64,000 bases of DNA. It comes from Streptomyces yangpuensis. Its GTDB lineage: Bacteria; Actinomycetota; Actinomycetes; Streptomycetales; Streptomycetaceae. The translations under genes and the position numbers were made by a program. The notes below the pieces were generated by a model. That model was given only the letters and a program-made list of their open reading frames with translations, ran no database searches and had not been told where the DNA came from. Shown here piece by piece: positions 1-7,877 of this stretch. Position 1 is the stretch's first letter; every line of letters begins with the position of its first letter. The stretch is from positions 1,209,545 through 1,273,544 of the forward strand of contig NZ_LBMK01000002.1 of assembly GCF_001005295.1 (NCBI RefSeq), given 5' to 3'.

Positions 1-32
1 CCACGCACAGCAGCAATCTCGTCCGGAGTCAC
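1..32 (-). mobile_element. possible 5' end of an IS701-type transposase (partial)
   Basis: Reading leftward, a GTG at 32 opens a frame whose first ten residues are V/M-T-P-D-E-I-A-A-V-R, and it runs off the window. From memory this resembles the start of IS701-family transposases common in Streptomyces. An AAGGGG ribosome-binding-like sequence lies just upstream. Ten residues are too few for certainty, and the IS end and any target duplication cannot be placed in the 115 bases between here and the NUDIX gene. The call rests on pattern memory only. Confidence 0.35.
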
Positions 33-147
33 ACCCCTTCAACGCAACACCAGGCCAGAAGGAAACGCTCAACCGCAACCGACCCGACCAAGCACTACTA
101 GGCACAGCCGGTATGCGGCCGCCACGTGGTTTCGGACGGGCGGGTCC

Positions 148-657
148 TCAGCTGGTCGAAGTCGGGCCCGTCGTCGGGTAGTCGTACGAGGGGACGTGCG
201 GCAGCTGCGCGAGGTCAGGGCGCCAGGTGCGGAGCACCGCCGCCGAGGGGGCGTACAACGCCGACGGGATCTCGGCGGGCGCGAACCACTCCCAGCGGGC
301 GATCTTGTGGGGTTCGGTGACGGCGGGCACGCCCTCCGCCGTGGTGGTGACGGCGGCCGCCGTCAGCCGGGTCAGCCCGGACTTCGCGTCGATCTGGACG
401 GACAGGACGCGGATGCCCTCGGGAGCCACCCGCAGGTCCGTCTCCTCGGCCAACTCCCGGGCGGCGGCGTGCTCGAAGCCCTCTCCGGGGTCGACCTTGC
501 CGCCGGGCAGCTCCCAACGGCCGTCGTGCGCCTGGCCGAGCAGCACCCGGCCGTCCCCGCCGACGACGACGAGGCCGACGCCGACGACGGCGTTCGGCTG
601 GGGCACGGCGCGCTCGGGGCGTTCGGGTCCTTCGGGGCGTTCGCCGGTGGTGGTCAT
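148..657 (-). CDS. NUDIX hydrolase
   Basis: A 169-residue protein with a Nudix box at residues 53-74 (GGKVDPGEG, then RELAEE). The usual final glycine of the box is aspartate here. The family hydrolyses nucleoside diphosphates linked to another moiety, using Mg2+ held by the REUXEE glutamates; the substrate cannot be told. The N-terminus is Pro/Glu/Arg-rich. The ATG overlaps the stop of the upstream XRE-cupin gene by four bases (ATGA), so the two are translationally coupled and the hydrolase is probably under that regulator. Cytosolic. Confidence 0.9.
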   Translation of the reverse strand: MTTTGERPEGPERPERAVPQPNAVVGVGLVVVGGDGRVLLGQAHDGRWELPGGKVDPGEGFEHAAARELAEETDLRVAPEGIRVLSVQIDAKSGLTRLTAAAVTTTAEGVPAVTEPHKIARWEWFAPAEIPSALYAPSAAVLRTWRPDLAQLPHVPSYDYPTTGPTSTS

Positions 658-1274
658 GGACGTCCTTCCGAAGAGGTGGTGGGCCGGGCGCGGACGTGGA
701 TCCGTTCGCCCTGGGGGCCGAAGAGGCTGAGGAACTCCGCAGGCTGCGGACCGGCGTTGAAGAAGGCGTGCGGCGTCCGCGTGTCGAACTCGGCGGCCTC
801 GCCGGGGCCGAGCACGAGGTCGTGCTCCCCGAGCAGCAGCCGGACCCGTCCGGACAGCACGTACAGCCACTCGTAGCCCTCGTGGACCTTCAGCTCGGGT
901 ACGGCCGGCGGCCCCTCGACGGGCGGCAGGATCTGCTTGAAGGCGTGCACCCCGCCGAAGTTGCGGGTCAGCGGCACGTAGGTGTGGCCGTGCCGGACGA
1001 AGGGGCGCGGGCGGATCCGCGGGTCTCCGGTCTCCGGGGCACCGACCAGCTCGTCCAGCGCCACCCGGTGCGCCTTGGCCAGCGGCAGCAGCAGCTCCAG
1101 CGTCGGCCTGCGCTGCCCGGACTCCAGCCGGGAGAGCGTGGAGAGCGAGATGCCGGTGGTCTCGCTGAGCTGGGCCAGGGTGGTGCCGCGCTGCCGGCGC
1201 AGGGCCCGCAGCCGCGGGCCCACGGCGGTGAGCACCTCGGTGAGTTCCTCGTCGTCCTGCTTCTCGGGGGCCAT
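654..1274 (-). CDS. XRE-family regulator with C-terminal cupin
   Basis: A 206-residue protein with an N-terminal helix-turn-helix (about residues 20-77, including TTLAQLSETTGISLSTLSRL) and a C-terminal cupin (about 115-190, HEGYEWLYVLSGRVRL, PHAFFN). This is the architecture of small-molecule-sensing XRE-cupin repressors or activators. The start at MAPEKQ was chosen over a longer frame that would run into the divergent promoter. It is coupled to the NUDIX gene and divergent from a thioredoxin-reductase-like gene across 65 bases that carry two palindromes, so autoregulation and control of both directions are likely. The ligand is unknown. Confidence 0.9.
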   Translation of the reverse strand: MAPEKQDDEELTEVLTAVGPRLRALRRQRGTTLAQLSETTGISLSTLSRLESGQRRPTLELLLPLAKAHRVALDELVGAPETGDPRIRPRPFVRHGHTYVPLTRNFGGVHAFKQILPPVEGPPAVPELKVHEGYEWLYVLSGRVRLLLGEHDLVLGPGEAAEFDTRTPHAFFNAGPQPAEFLSLFGPQGERIHVRARPTTSSEGRP

Positions 1275-1282
1275 GACTCCAT

Positions 1283-1311
1283 TTGCCGCTTCGGCAAGAA
1301 CATTTGTCAAA
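1283..1311. promoter_or_regulatory. palindromic operator candidates in a divergent promoter
   Basis: Within the 65-base gap between the divergent XRE-cupin and thioredoxin-reductase-like genes there is a perfect inverted repeat TTGCCG-CTT-CGGCAA (1283-1297) followed by TTTG-T-CAAA (1303-1311). Both are AT-richer than the surroundings. They are well placed to bind the XRE-cupin protein and control both transcription units; that is inference from position and symmetry. Confidence 0.5.
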
Positions 1312-1339
1312 CGGCGGCATCGGGCAGACCCTCGCAGAC

Positions 1340-2410
1340 ATGGACAACTCAAAGGAAGAATCGTTCGACGTGGTCGTCGTCGGTGGCGGTGCGGCCGGGC
1401 TGGCAGGGGCGCTCACCCTGGTCCGGGCCCGCCGATCGGTGCTCGTGATCGACTCCGGCAGCCCGCGCAACGCCCCGGCCGCGCACCTGCACGGCTACCT
1501 CGGCCTGGACGGGCAGAGCCCGGCCGAGCTGCTCGCCAGGGGGCGCGCGGAGGTGGAGGGCTACGGCGGGCGGATCCGGCCGGGCACGGCCGTCGCCGCG
1601 GACCGGCTGCCCGACGGGAGCTTCCGGGTCCGCTGCGGGGACGGGTCGACCGTGCGGGCGGGCCGGCTGCTGGTCGCCACCGGCCTGGTGGACGAGCTGC
1701 CCGCGGTGCCGGGGCTCGGGGCGCGCTGGGGACGGGATGTGCTGCACTGCCCGTACTGCCACGGCTGGGAGGTCAGGGACCAGCCACTCGCGGTGCTCGC
1801 CGATGGTCCGATCGCCGTGCACCAGGCGCAGCTGTGGCGGCACTGGAGCGAGCGGACCACGCTGCTCGCGCACACCTGGCCGCTCGGGGCGGAGGACCGG
1901 GAGCTGCTGGCGGCCCTCGGGATCCGGATCGTCGAGGGCGAGGTGACCGGCCTGGTCGTCGAGGACGACCGGCTGACCGGGGCGAGTCTGGCCGAGGGGG
2001 GCGTGGTGGAGTTCCGGGCGCTGGTGGTGGCCCCGCGGTTCACGGCCCGTTCGGGCGTCCTGACCGGTCTGGGTCTGCCGACCGCGGACATGACGCGGGA
2101 CGGCCATGTGATCGGCACGTGCGTCGAATCCGACCCGGCGACCGGGGCCACCGCGCTCCGGGGGGTCTGGGTGGCGGGCAATGTGACCGCGCCGCTGGAG
2201 AAGGTCGCGGGGGCGGCAGCTCAGGGCGCGCAGGCGGCCGCCGCGCTCAACGCCGACCTGATCGAGGCGGAGACCCGGCGGGCGGTGGAGGTCCATCGGG
2301 CGGGGACCGGCCGAGCGGGCACCCCTCCCGCGGGCTCGGCGGCGGGCTCGGCGGTGTCCGCGGCGGCTGGATCGGCGACGGGTGCGGCCGACCGTACGGT
2401 CCGGGGCTGA
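1340..2410 (+). CDS. NAD(P)/FAD-dependent oxidoreductase, thioredoxin-reductase-like
   Basis: A 356-residue flavoprotein. It has an N-terminal FAD-binding GGGAAG at residues 15-20 and a CPYC redox pair at 137-140, in the position of the thioredoxin reductase active-site disulfide, followed by HGWE. A second dinucleotide-binding region and the GVWVAGN flavin motif lie near the C-terminus. The last 50 residues are a low-complexity Ala/Gly/Ser tail. Start ATG at 1340; an upstream TTG at 1283 would place coding sequence through the operator. Divergent from the XRE-cupin/NUDIX pair, which suggests shared redox-related control. Its partner may be a thioredoxin-like protein elsewhere, or a small-molecule disulfide. 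Confidence 0.9.
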   Translation: MDNSKEESFDVVVVGGGAAGLAGALTLVRARRSVLVIDSGSPRNAPAAHLHGYLGLDGQSPAELLARGRAEVEGYGGRIRPGTAVAADRLPDGSFRVRCGDGSTVRAGRLLVATGLVDELPAVPGLGARWGRDVLHCPYCHGWEVRDQPLAVLADGPIAVHQAQLWRHWSERTTLLAHTWPLGAEDRELLAALGIRIVEGEVTGLVVEDDRLTGASLAEGGVVEFRALVVAPRFTARSGVLTGLGLPTADMTRDGHVIGTCVESDPATGATALRGVWVAGNVTAPLEKVAGAAAQGAQAAAALNADLIEAETRRAVEVHRAGTGRAGTPPAGSAAGSAVSAAAGSATGAADRTVRG

Positions 2411-2562
2411 CCGGCCGCGTCACGGGCGGGCCGGGTTCGCGCAACGGGCGGGCCGGGCGGGTGGGCCGTGGCCCGGTGACGGCGTGCCGGACAGATGTGC
2501 GGGTTTCGGCCCGCCTCCGTACGTGCAGGCTCTGGGCGGTGTGATCGTCGTACGGTCCGAGG

Positions 2563-2598
2563 CCCAACGGGCCCAACGGGTCCAACGGGTCCAACGGG
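2563..2598. repeat. four tandem 9-bp repeats before the FAD oxidoreductase
   Basis: Four consecutive 9-bp units, CCCAACGGG twice and TCCAACGGG twice, end 25 bases before the ATG at 2624. They lie in the 213-base non-coding gap after the thioredoxin-reductase-like gene. They could be an operator array, a variable simple repeat in the leader, or neutral slippage. A GGGGGGA ribosome-binding site lies between the repeats and the start. Confidence 0.8.
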
Positions 2599-2623
2599 TC
2601 CTTAAGGTTCGGGGGGACGTTCC

Positions 2624-4072
2624 ATGGCACATGTGCTGGTGATCGGCGGAGGGATCGGCGGGCTCGCCACCGCCCTGCTCGCGGCGCGGCGCGGACATAC
2701 GGCAGAGCTCTTCGAGCGCGACACGCGCGCCCCCGGCACTGCCCTCGACCGGGACTTCTTCGGCTGGCGGCGGCCGACCGTACCGCAGGCGGCCCAGCCG
2801 CACGCGCTGCTGGGAGCCGCCCGCAACGTCCTGCGGGACGATCTGCCCGACGTGTACGCGGAGATGCTCCGGCTCGGCGCCCGTGAGCGGCACGAATTGG
2901 ACTGGTTCGACGTACGGCCGCCCGCGCTACCGGGGGACGACGACCTCGTCATGCTCCAGGCACGGCGCATCCTGCTGGAGAGCGCGCTGGCCACGGCGCT
3001 GCGCGCGGAGCCCGGGGTGGTCGTCCGCCACGGGGAGCAGGTCACGGGACTCACCACCGCGCCGGCCGGAGAGGGGCAGGCCGGGGGCGAACCGGCTGGT
3101 GGCGAGCCGCCCGGGGGTGAACCGTCCGACGGGGTCCGGGTGACGGGAGTGACCACCGGGGCGGACCGCTACGAGGGGGATCTCGTCGTCGACGCGGGCG
3201 GCCGCCGCGGAGGCGTCGAGCGCAGGCTCGGCGCCGTGGGCTGCCGGCCGCCCGTCGTCGAACGGCACCGCACGGGGCTCGCGTACTTCTGCCGCTGGTA
3301 CCGGCTGCCCGCGGGCACGGACGAGGGGCCGCGGCGGCCCTGGGCGGTGACCGGAGGCGCCTTCGCCGGGTGCGCGGTCTTCCCGGCCGACAACCGGGTC
3401 TTCGCCGTGACGCTGTTCGTGCACACCGCCGACACCACGCGTTCGGCGCTGCGCGACCCCGCGGTTTTCGAGCGGGCGGCCCGTTCCTTCCCGCCCGGCG
3501 CGGCCTGGCTGGCGCTCGGCGCCGAGCCGCTGTCGGGCGTACTGGCCACGGCGAGCCTGGACAACCGCTGGAGCGCGCTCGTGGACGAGCGGGGGCCGGT
3601 GGTGACCGGGCTGGTGCCGGTCGGCGACTCCATCACGCACACCAACCCGACGCTCGGGCAGGGCACCTCGCTCGCCCTGTGGGCGGCGCGCAGGGTGGCC
3701 CGTACGGCGCACCGGGACCCCGGGTCGGAGCGGTACGCCGTGGACCACCACGAGTGGGCGGTGCGGACGCTGAAGCCGTGGTTCGACTTCCAGGTGGTCG
3801 CCGACGCGGCCATCGGCGAGCGCTTCGCGACCCGGGCGGGACGTACGGGGACGGCGCGCGAGGTGGCCGCGCTGTTCGACTGCGCGCTGGAGGACCCCGA
3901 GGTGATGCGGGCCCGGGCGCGGGTCCGGCACCTGGCCGAGCCACCGGAGCGGGCGTACGCGGACCCGGAGATCCGGGCGCGGGTGGCGCGCTGGCTGTCG
4001 GCGCGGCCGGACTACGCGCCGAACGAGGTGGGGCCGGACCGGGAGGAGTGGGAGAAGCTGACGGCGGGATGA
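2624..4072 (+). CDS. FAD-dependent oxidoreductase/monooxygenase
   Basis: A 482-residue protein. GGGIGG at residues 8-13 is the N-terminal FAD ADP-binding fold, with an acidic FER strand about 20 residues on. A second FAD motif, PVGDSITHTNPTLGQG, lies in the C-terminal third, as in para-hydroxybenzoate hydroxylase and geranylgeranyl reductase-type flavoproteins. A Gly/Glu/Pro-rich insert (GEGQAGGEPAGG and following, about residues 148-170) breaks the substrate domain and looks like repeat expansion. No membrane segment or signal peptide. The substrate is unknown. It seems monocistronic, preceded by a 9-bp repeat array and followed by a convergent ligase gene. Confidence 0.88.
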   Translation: MAHVLVIGGGIGGLATALLAARRGHTAELFERDTRAPGTALDRDFFGWRRPTVPQAAQPHALLGAARNVLRDDLPDVYAEMLRLGARERHELDWFDVRPPALPGDDDLVMLQARRILLESALATALRAEPGVVVRHGEQVTGLTTAPAGEGQAGGEPAGGEPPGGEPSDGVRVTGVTTGADRYEGDLVVDAGGRRGGVERRLGAVGCRPPVVERHRTGLAYFCRWYRLPAGTDEGPRRPWAVTGGAFAGCAVFPADNRVFAVTLFVHTADTTRSALRDPAVFERAARSFPPGAAWLALGAEPLSGVLATASLDNRWSALVDERGPVVTGLVPVGDSITHTNPTLGQGTSLALWAARRVARTAHRDPGSERYAVDHHEWAVRTLKPWFDFQVVADAAIGERFATRAGRTGTAREVAALFDCALEDPEVMRARARVRHLAEPPERAYADPEIRARVARWLSARPDYAPNEVGPDREEWEKLTAG

Positions 4073-4138
4073 CGCGGCGGCCGGGTCCGTGGCCGGCCCG
4101 TGGGAGCGCCGGGGGGTGGGGGTCGGTCTCAGCCGGCC

Positions 4139-5206
4139 TCAGCCGGCCTGCCCGAGGACTTCGGCGAGGTCGTAGCCCACGACCTCCTCCAGCTGGGCGT
4201 AGGTGCAGCTCGCGGGTGTCCGGTCGGGCCGCCAGCGCCGGAACTGGGCGGTGTGCCGGAAGCGGTCGCCCTCCATGTGGTCGTAGCCGACCTCGACGAC
4301 GCGTTCGGGGCGCAGCGGCACCCAGGAGAGGTCCTTCCTGCCGGTCCAGCGGCTCTGCGCGCCGGGGAGCCGGGCGCTCTCGTGGGCGGACTCCTCGGCC
4401 CAGGCGGCCCACGGGTGCCCGGCCGGGTCGGCCATCCGCAGCGGTTCGAGCTCCTCCACCAGCTCGGCCCGGCGCTTCATGGGGAAGGCGGCGCAGACGC
4501 CCACGTGCTGGAGCGTGCCCTGCTCGTCGTGGAGGCCGAGCAGCAGCGATCCGACAATCGGACCGCTCTTGTGGAAACGGAAACCGGCGACGACGACATC
4601 GGCGGTACGTTCGTGCTTGATCTTGTACATGAGGCGGGCATCGGGCCGGTAGGGGAGATCGAGCGGTTTGGCGATCACTCCGTCGAGCCCGGCGCCCTCG
4701 AAACGCTCGAACCACTCCTGCGCGAGCGCGGGATCGGTGGTCGCGGGCGCGAGGTGGATGGGGGGCCGAGCAGTGGACAGGGACGTGACCAGGGCGGCAC
4801 GGCGGTCGGTGAGCGGGGTGTCGAGGAGCGCCTCGTCGCCGAGGGCGAGCAGATCGAAGGCGACGAAGCTGGCGGGGGTGGTCTCGGCCAGAAGCCTGAC
4901 ACGGGACTGGGCGGGATGGATGCGCTCGGTCAGCCGGTCGAAGTCCAGACGCCCGTCATGGACGATCACGATCTCGCCGTCCACGACGCAACGGCCGGGC
5001 AGATTCACCCTCAGGGCCTCCACCAGCTCCGGAAAGTACCTGGCCAAGGACTTACCCGTGCGGCTGCCGATCTCGATCTCGTCGCCGTCGCGGTGCACGA
5101 CCGCCCGGAAGCCGTCCCACTTGGCCTCGTACTGCATGCCGGGCGGGATCTTCGCCACTGACTTGGCAAGCATCGGTTTGACCGGCGGCATCACAGGCAG
5201 ATCCAT
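4139..5206 (-). CDS. ATP-dependent DNA ligase (non-homologous end-joining type)
   Basis: A 355-residue ligase. The adenylation motif EAKWDGFRA places the catalytic lysine at about residue 29, followed by motif III-like VDGEIV, the LDGVIAKPL region and the motif V-like YKIKHERTADVVV. An OB-fold domain with RPERVVEVGYDHME completes the minimal ligase. Length and order fit LigC or the ligase domain of LigD, without polymerase or phosphoesterase domains. It is divergent from a LigD-type polymerase gene 75 bases away, so the two activities are separate proteins sharing a promoter region. Role: sealing double-strand breaks with Ku, which is not in the window. Confidence 0.93.
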   Translation of the reverse strand: MDLPVMPPVKPMLAKSVAKIPPGMQYEAKWDGFRAVVHRDGDEIEIGSRTGKSLARYFPELVEALRVNLPGRCVVDGEIVIVHDGRLDFDRLTERIHPAQSRVRLLAETTPASFVAFDLLALGDEALLDTPLTDRRAALVTSLSTARPPIHLAPATTDPALAQEWFERFEGAGLDGVIAKPLDLPYRPDARLMYKIKHERTADVVVAGFRFHKSGPIVGSLLLGLHDEQGTLQHVGVCAAFPMKRRAELVEELEPLRMADPAGHPWAAWAEESAHESARLPGAQSRWTGRKDLSWVPLRPERVVEVGYDHMEGDRFRHTAQFRRWRPDRTPASCTYAQLEEVVGYDLAEVLGQAG

Positions 5207-5281
5207 GCCATCGATTCTGCGGCGGTACGTCCGGACCTGCCCGGTATGCGCCGACGGTCCGGCGCGCCTACGGTGGCGCAC

Positions 5282-6301
5282 ATGGGTGCTGCGGGCAATG
5301 CGATCGAGCTGGAGGCGGCCGGGCGGACGGTACGGCTGTCCAACCCGGACAAGGTGTACTTCCCGGAGCGCGGCCTCACCAAGCGGCACGTCGCCGAGTA
5401 CTACCTGGCCGTCGCGGACGGAGTCCTGCGCGCCCTCCGCGACCGGCCGACCACCCTGGAGCGCTATCCCGACGGGGTGGAGGGCGAGTCCTTCTTCCAG
5501 AAACGGGCCCCCAAGAACCTGCCCGACTGGATCCCCACCGCCCACATCGCCTTCCCGAGCGGCCGGACGGCCGACGAGATCTGCCCGACCGAGCCGGCCG
5601 CCGTCCTGTGGGCGGCCAACCTGGGCTGCCTCACCTTCCACCCCTGGCCGGTACGCCGTGCCGACACCGACCGGCCCGACGAACTGCGCATCGACCTGGA
5701 CCCGCAGCCTGGCACCGACTACCACCACGCGGTGGCCGCCGCCCATCAACTGCGCGCCCTCCTGGAGGAACTGGGCCTGCGCGGCTGGCCCAAGACCTCC
5801 GGCGGCCGGGGACTGCACGTCTTCGTCCCGATCGAGCCGCGCTGGACCTTCACCGAGGTCCGCCGCTGCGCCATCGCACTCGGCCGGGAACTGGAGCGCC
5901 GCATGCCGGGCAAGGTCACGACGGCCTGGTGGAAGGAGGAACGCGGCGAGCGGATCTTCGTCGACTACAACCAGACGGCGCGGGACCGCACGATCGCCTC
6001 CGCCTACTCAGTCCGCCCCCGCCCGCACGCCCCGGTCTCGGCCCCGCTGCGCTGGGACGAGGTGGACGACGCCGAGCCGCAGGACTTCGACATCCTGACG
6101 ATGCCGGCCCGCTTCGCAGAACTGGGCGATGTCCACGCGGACATGGAGGAACACGCCTTCACCCTCGACGACTTACTGGAACTCGCGTCCCGCGACGAAC
6201 ACGATCACGGCCTGGGCGACATGCCGTACCCCCCGGACTACCCGAAAATGCCGGGCGAACCGAAACGCGTCCAACCCAGCCGCGCCAAACCCGCAGAGTG
6301 A
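5282..6301 (+). CDS. ligD: LigD-type primase/polymerase for end joining
   Basis: A 339-residue archaeo-eukaryotic-primase-like polymerase matching the LigD PolDom. It has SNPDKVYFPE near the N-terminus, the catalytic DLDP at residues 138-141 (Asp138 and Asp140), SGGRGLHVFVP with the catalytic His, and a third acidic site in FVDYNQ. It fills gaps and adds ribonucleotides at double-strand-break ends. Start ATG at 5282; an upstream alternative adds 12 residues without a better ribosome-binding site. Codon 298 (6173-6175) is TTA, the rare leucine codon read by the bldA tRNA, so translation may be delayed until development. Divergent from the ligase gene. It is the polymerase domain only, with no ligase fused. 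Confidence 0.92.
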   Translation: MGAAGNAIELEAAGRTVRLSNPDKVYFPERGLTKRHVAEYYLAVADGVLRALRDRPTTLERYPDGVEGESFFQKRAPKNLPDWIPTAHIAFPSGRTADEICPTEPAAVLWAANLGCLTFHPWPVRRADTDRPDELRIDLDPQPGTDYHHAVAAAHQLRALLEELGLRGWPKTSGGRGLHVFVPIEPRWTFTEVRRCAIALGRELERRMPGKVTTAWWKEERGERIFVDYNQTARDRTIASAYSVRPRPHAPVSAPLRWDEVDDAEPQDFDILTMPARFAELGDVHADMEEHAFTLDDLLELASRDEHDHGLGDMPYPPDYPKMPGEPKRVQPSRAKPAE

Positions 6302-6428
6302 GGCGGTGGCACGGCCGGCGCCGGGGCCGCGCTGTCAGTGGGGGGTGCGATGCTGGGCGAGGGGCTGCGTACGTCATGTTGATCAGGCGTATAGCGGACG
6401 TCCATCCGCGCTGACCAGTATCTCCGGC

Positions 6429-6677
6429 ATGCCTATGAACACCTCTACTGCAGCCACCGACACCGCCGCCTGGTACGAACTCGCCCTGTGCGCCCAGACC
6501 GGGCCGGGCTTCTTCTTCCCGGAGCCGGGCTCCTCATTGCGCGATGCGAAGCGGCTGTGCGGGGCGTGCGAGGGGCGGGTGGCGTGCCTGGAGTACGCCC
6601 TGGCCAATGACGAGCGCTTCGGGGTCTGGGGCGGGCTCTCGGAGGCGGAGCGCCTCGCGCTCCGCCACCGCAGCTGA
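6429..6677 (+). CDS. WhiB-like [4Fe-4S] transcription factor
   Basis: An 82-residue Wbl protein. Four cysteines at residues 21, 44, 47 and 53 (LCAQ, LCGAC, ACLEY) form the iron-sulfur ligand set, followed by the GVWGG turn and a basic tail (LALRHRS). Wbl proteins bind the sigma factor region 4 and respond to redox or nitric oxide, controlling development and antibiotic production. ATG at 6429; a second ATG at 6435 is possible. The gene ends one base before the stop of a convergent membrane-protein gene. Which Wbl subgroup it belongs to is not clear. Confidence 0.93.
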   Translation: MPMNTSTAATDTAAWYELALCAQTGPGFFFPEPGSSLRDAKRLCGACEGRVACLEYALANDERFGVWGGLSEAERLALRHRS

Positions 6678-6678
6678 T

Positions 6679-7260
6679 TCAGGTCCGAGTGGCCTTCCCA
6701 CTGGCACGCACCAACCCCACCCGCCGCGCGAGGTCGAACCCCTCGCCACCACACTCCTCGCGCCGCGGCGTGTGCGGCACGACCCGCACGGGGTAATGCC
6801 CCCCGACGGGCGACACGACCCCACCGAAACGAGGGTCGCCCGCGAACCAGATCCGGTCCGGGTGGTCGTTCTCCAACTGCGCGAGCGCGATCGGGAACGG
6901 CAGGATCCGCAGCGTGGCCGTGAAGTCGTCCCGAAACGGGATGGCGATGGTCGCGGGGCTTCCGGTCACGCGGCGCGGATACCGGCACGGCCAATCCCGC
7001 CAGGGATAGGCCTGTAGCACGGCCGCGACGCGACGCCGTCTGATGAAGACGATGACGACCCACGGCAGGTACGGCACGACGAGCACAGTGATTAGCGCGA
7101 AGACCGTGCCTGCATGGGGGATGCGGCCGATGCAGGCGAGGGCGATAAGTGGCGGGCCGCCGAGGCTGAGCACCCATTTGAGACGGCGGATGACCAAACG
7201 CCTGTAGCCGACTGTCGTGGGTGGGTGGTCCCAAGCCACCTTGGTGAGTGCGAGGCTCAT
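6679..7260 (-). CDS. membrane protein of unknown function, fourth gene of a T7SS-type operon
   Basis: A 193-residue protein. Two adjacent hydrophobic segments (about residues 28-47, WVLSLGGPPLIALACIG, and 50-73, AGTVFALITVLVVPYLPWVV) are followed by a basic RRRR stretch and a soluble C-terminal domain. Not recognised. Its ATG overlaps the stop of the upstream 206-residue gene by four bases, so it is translationally coupled in a four-gene operon headed by a WXG100-like gene. It could be an accessory or immunity-like partner of the secreted protein. GC looks lower here than in neighbouring genes. Confidence 0.8.
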   Translation of the reverse strand: MSLALTKVAWDHPPTTVGYRRLVIRRLKWVLSLGGPPLIALACIGRIPHAGTVFALITVLVVPYLPWVVIVFIRRRRVAAVLQAYPWRDWPCRYPRRVTGSPATIAIPFRDDFTATLRILPFPIALAQLENDHPDRIWFAGDPRFGGVVSPVGGHYPVRVVPHTPRREECGGEGFDLARRVGLVRASGKATRT

Positions 7261-7877
7261 TGGAGCACCTCCAAGATGCGTGACTTCCCAGTTGCGGGCG
7301 GCGCACTCGCATCGGGGTCGGTGAAGAGAGCGGTGTGAGCGACCGCCTCAAGGATGTCCGTGTAGGCATCAGAGTGCTGCGTTGACGCGCTGGTCAGATC
7401 GAGGACGAGTAGGTGGAGTCCATCTGGATGTACGGTCGCCACTCTGGCTTGAAACAGCCGGTCCTCCACGGCAGGTACGGAAATGGTCCCCGCAACCAGG
7501 CAACAGGGGAGTCCGGACGGTAGATCGATGAACCGACGGATGGAGCTGATCCAGAGCGACGAGCGCGCGATGGCCAGGGCCGTACGGGCCACGGTGAGCC
7601 GGGGATTGGATTGCTGGACGGGCCGAACGGTCAGCGCGAACAGGGATGTCGCGACGCCGACCGGCTCTTCGGGGTGAAGGCCGATCGCGGTGTGTACGAC
7701 ATGGTGATCGGCGAGTTCTTCAAGGCCGTCGATGAGCCGGGACAACTCTCTTCGCGAGTCGGAGCCGCCGAGGGCTTCGGCGAACGCGTCCAACATTGGC
7801 CTGTCGCTCGGACGGATGTCATGGAATCCGGCAGGCAGGCGGAACCAAATCGGCGGGACGGGGCTCTGCTGTGTCAT
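7257..7877 (-). CDS. hypothetical protein of a T7SS-type operon
   Basis: A 206-residue soluble protein, not recognised. It starts MTQQSPVPPIWFRLPAGFHD. No signal peptide or obvious transmembrane helix; the middle (LTVARTALAIARSSLW) is amphipathic. Both ends overlap neighbours by four bases: the ATG overlaps the stop of the 377-residue T7SS-type protein, and the stop overlaps the start of the membrane protein. This strict coupling suggests a chaperone (EspG-like in role, not in sequence) or a protein that works one-to-one with the secreted substrate. The function is inferred from position only. Confidence 0.78.
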   Translation of the reverse strand: MTQQSPVPPIWFRLPAGFHDIRPSDRPMLDAFAEALGGSDSRRELSRLIDGLEELADHHVVHTAIGLHPEEPVGVATSLFALTVRPVQQSNPRLTVARTALAIARSSLWISSIRRFIDLPSGLPCCLVAGTISVPAVEDRLFQARVATVHPDGLHLLVLDLTSASTQHSDAYTDILEAVAHTALFTDPDASAPPATGKSRILEVLQ

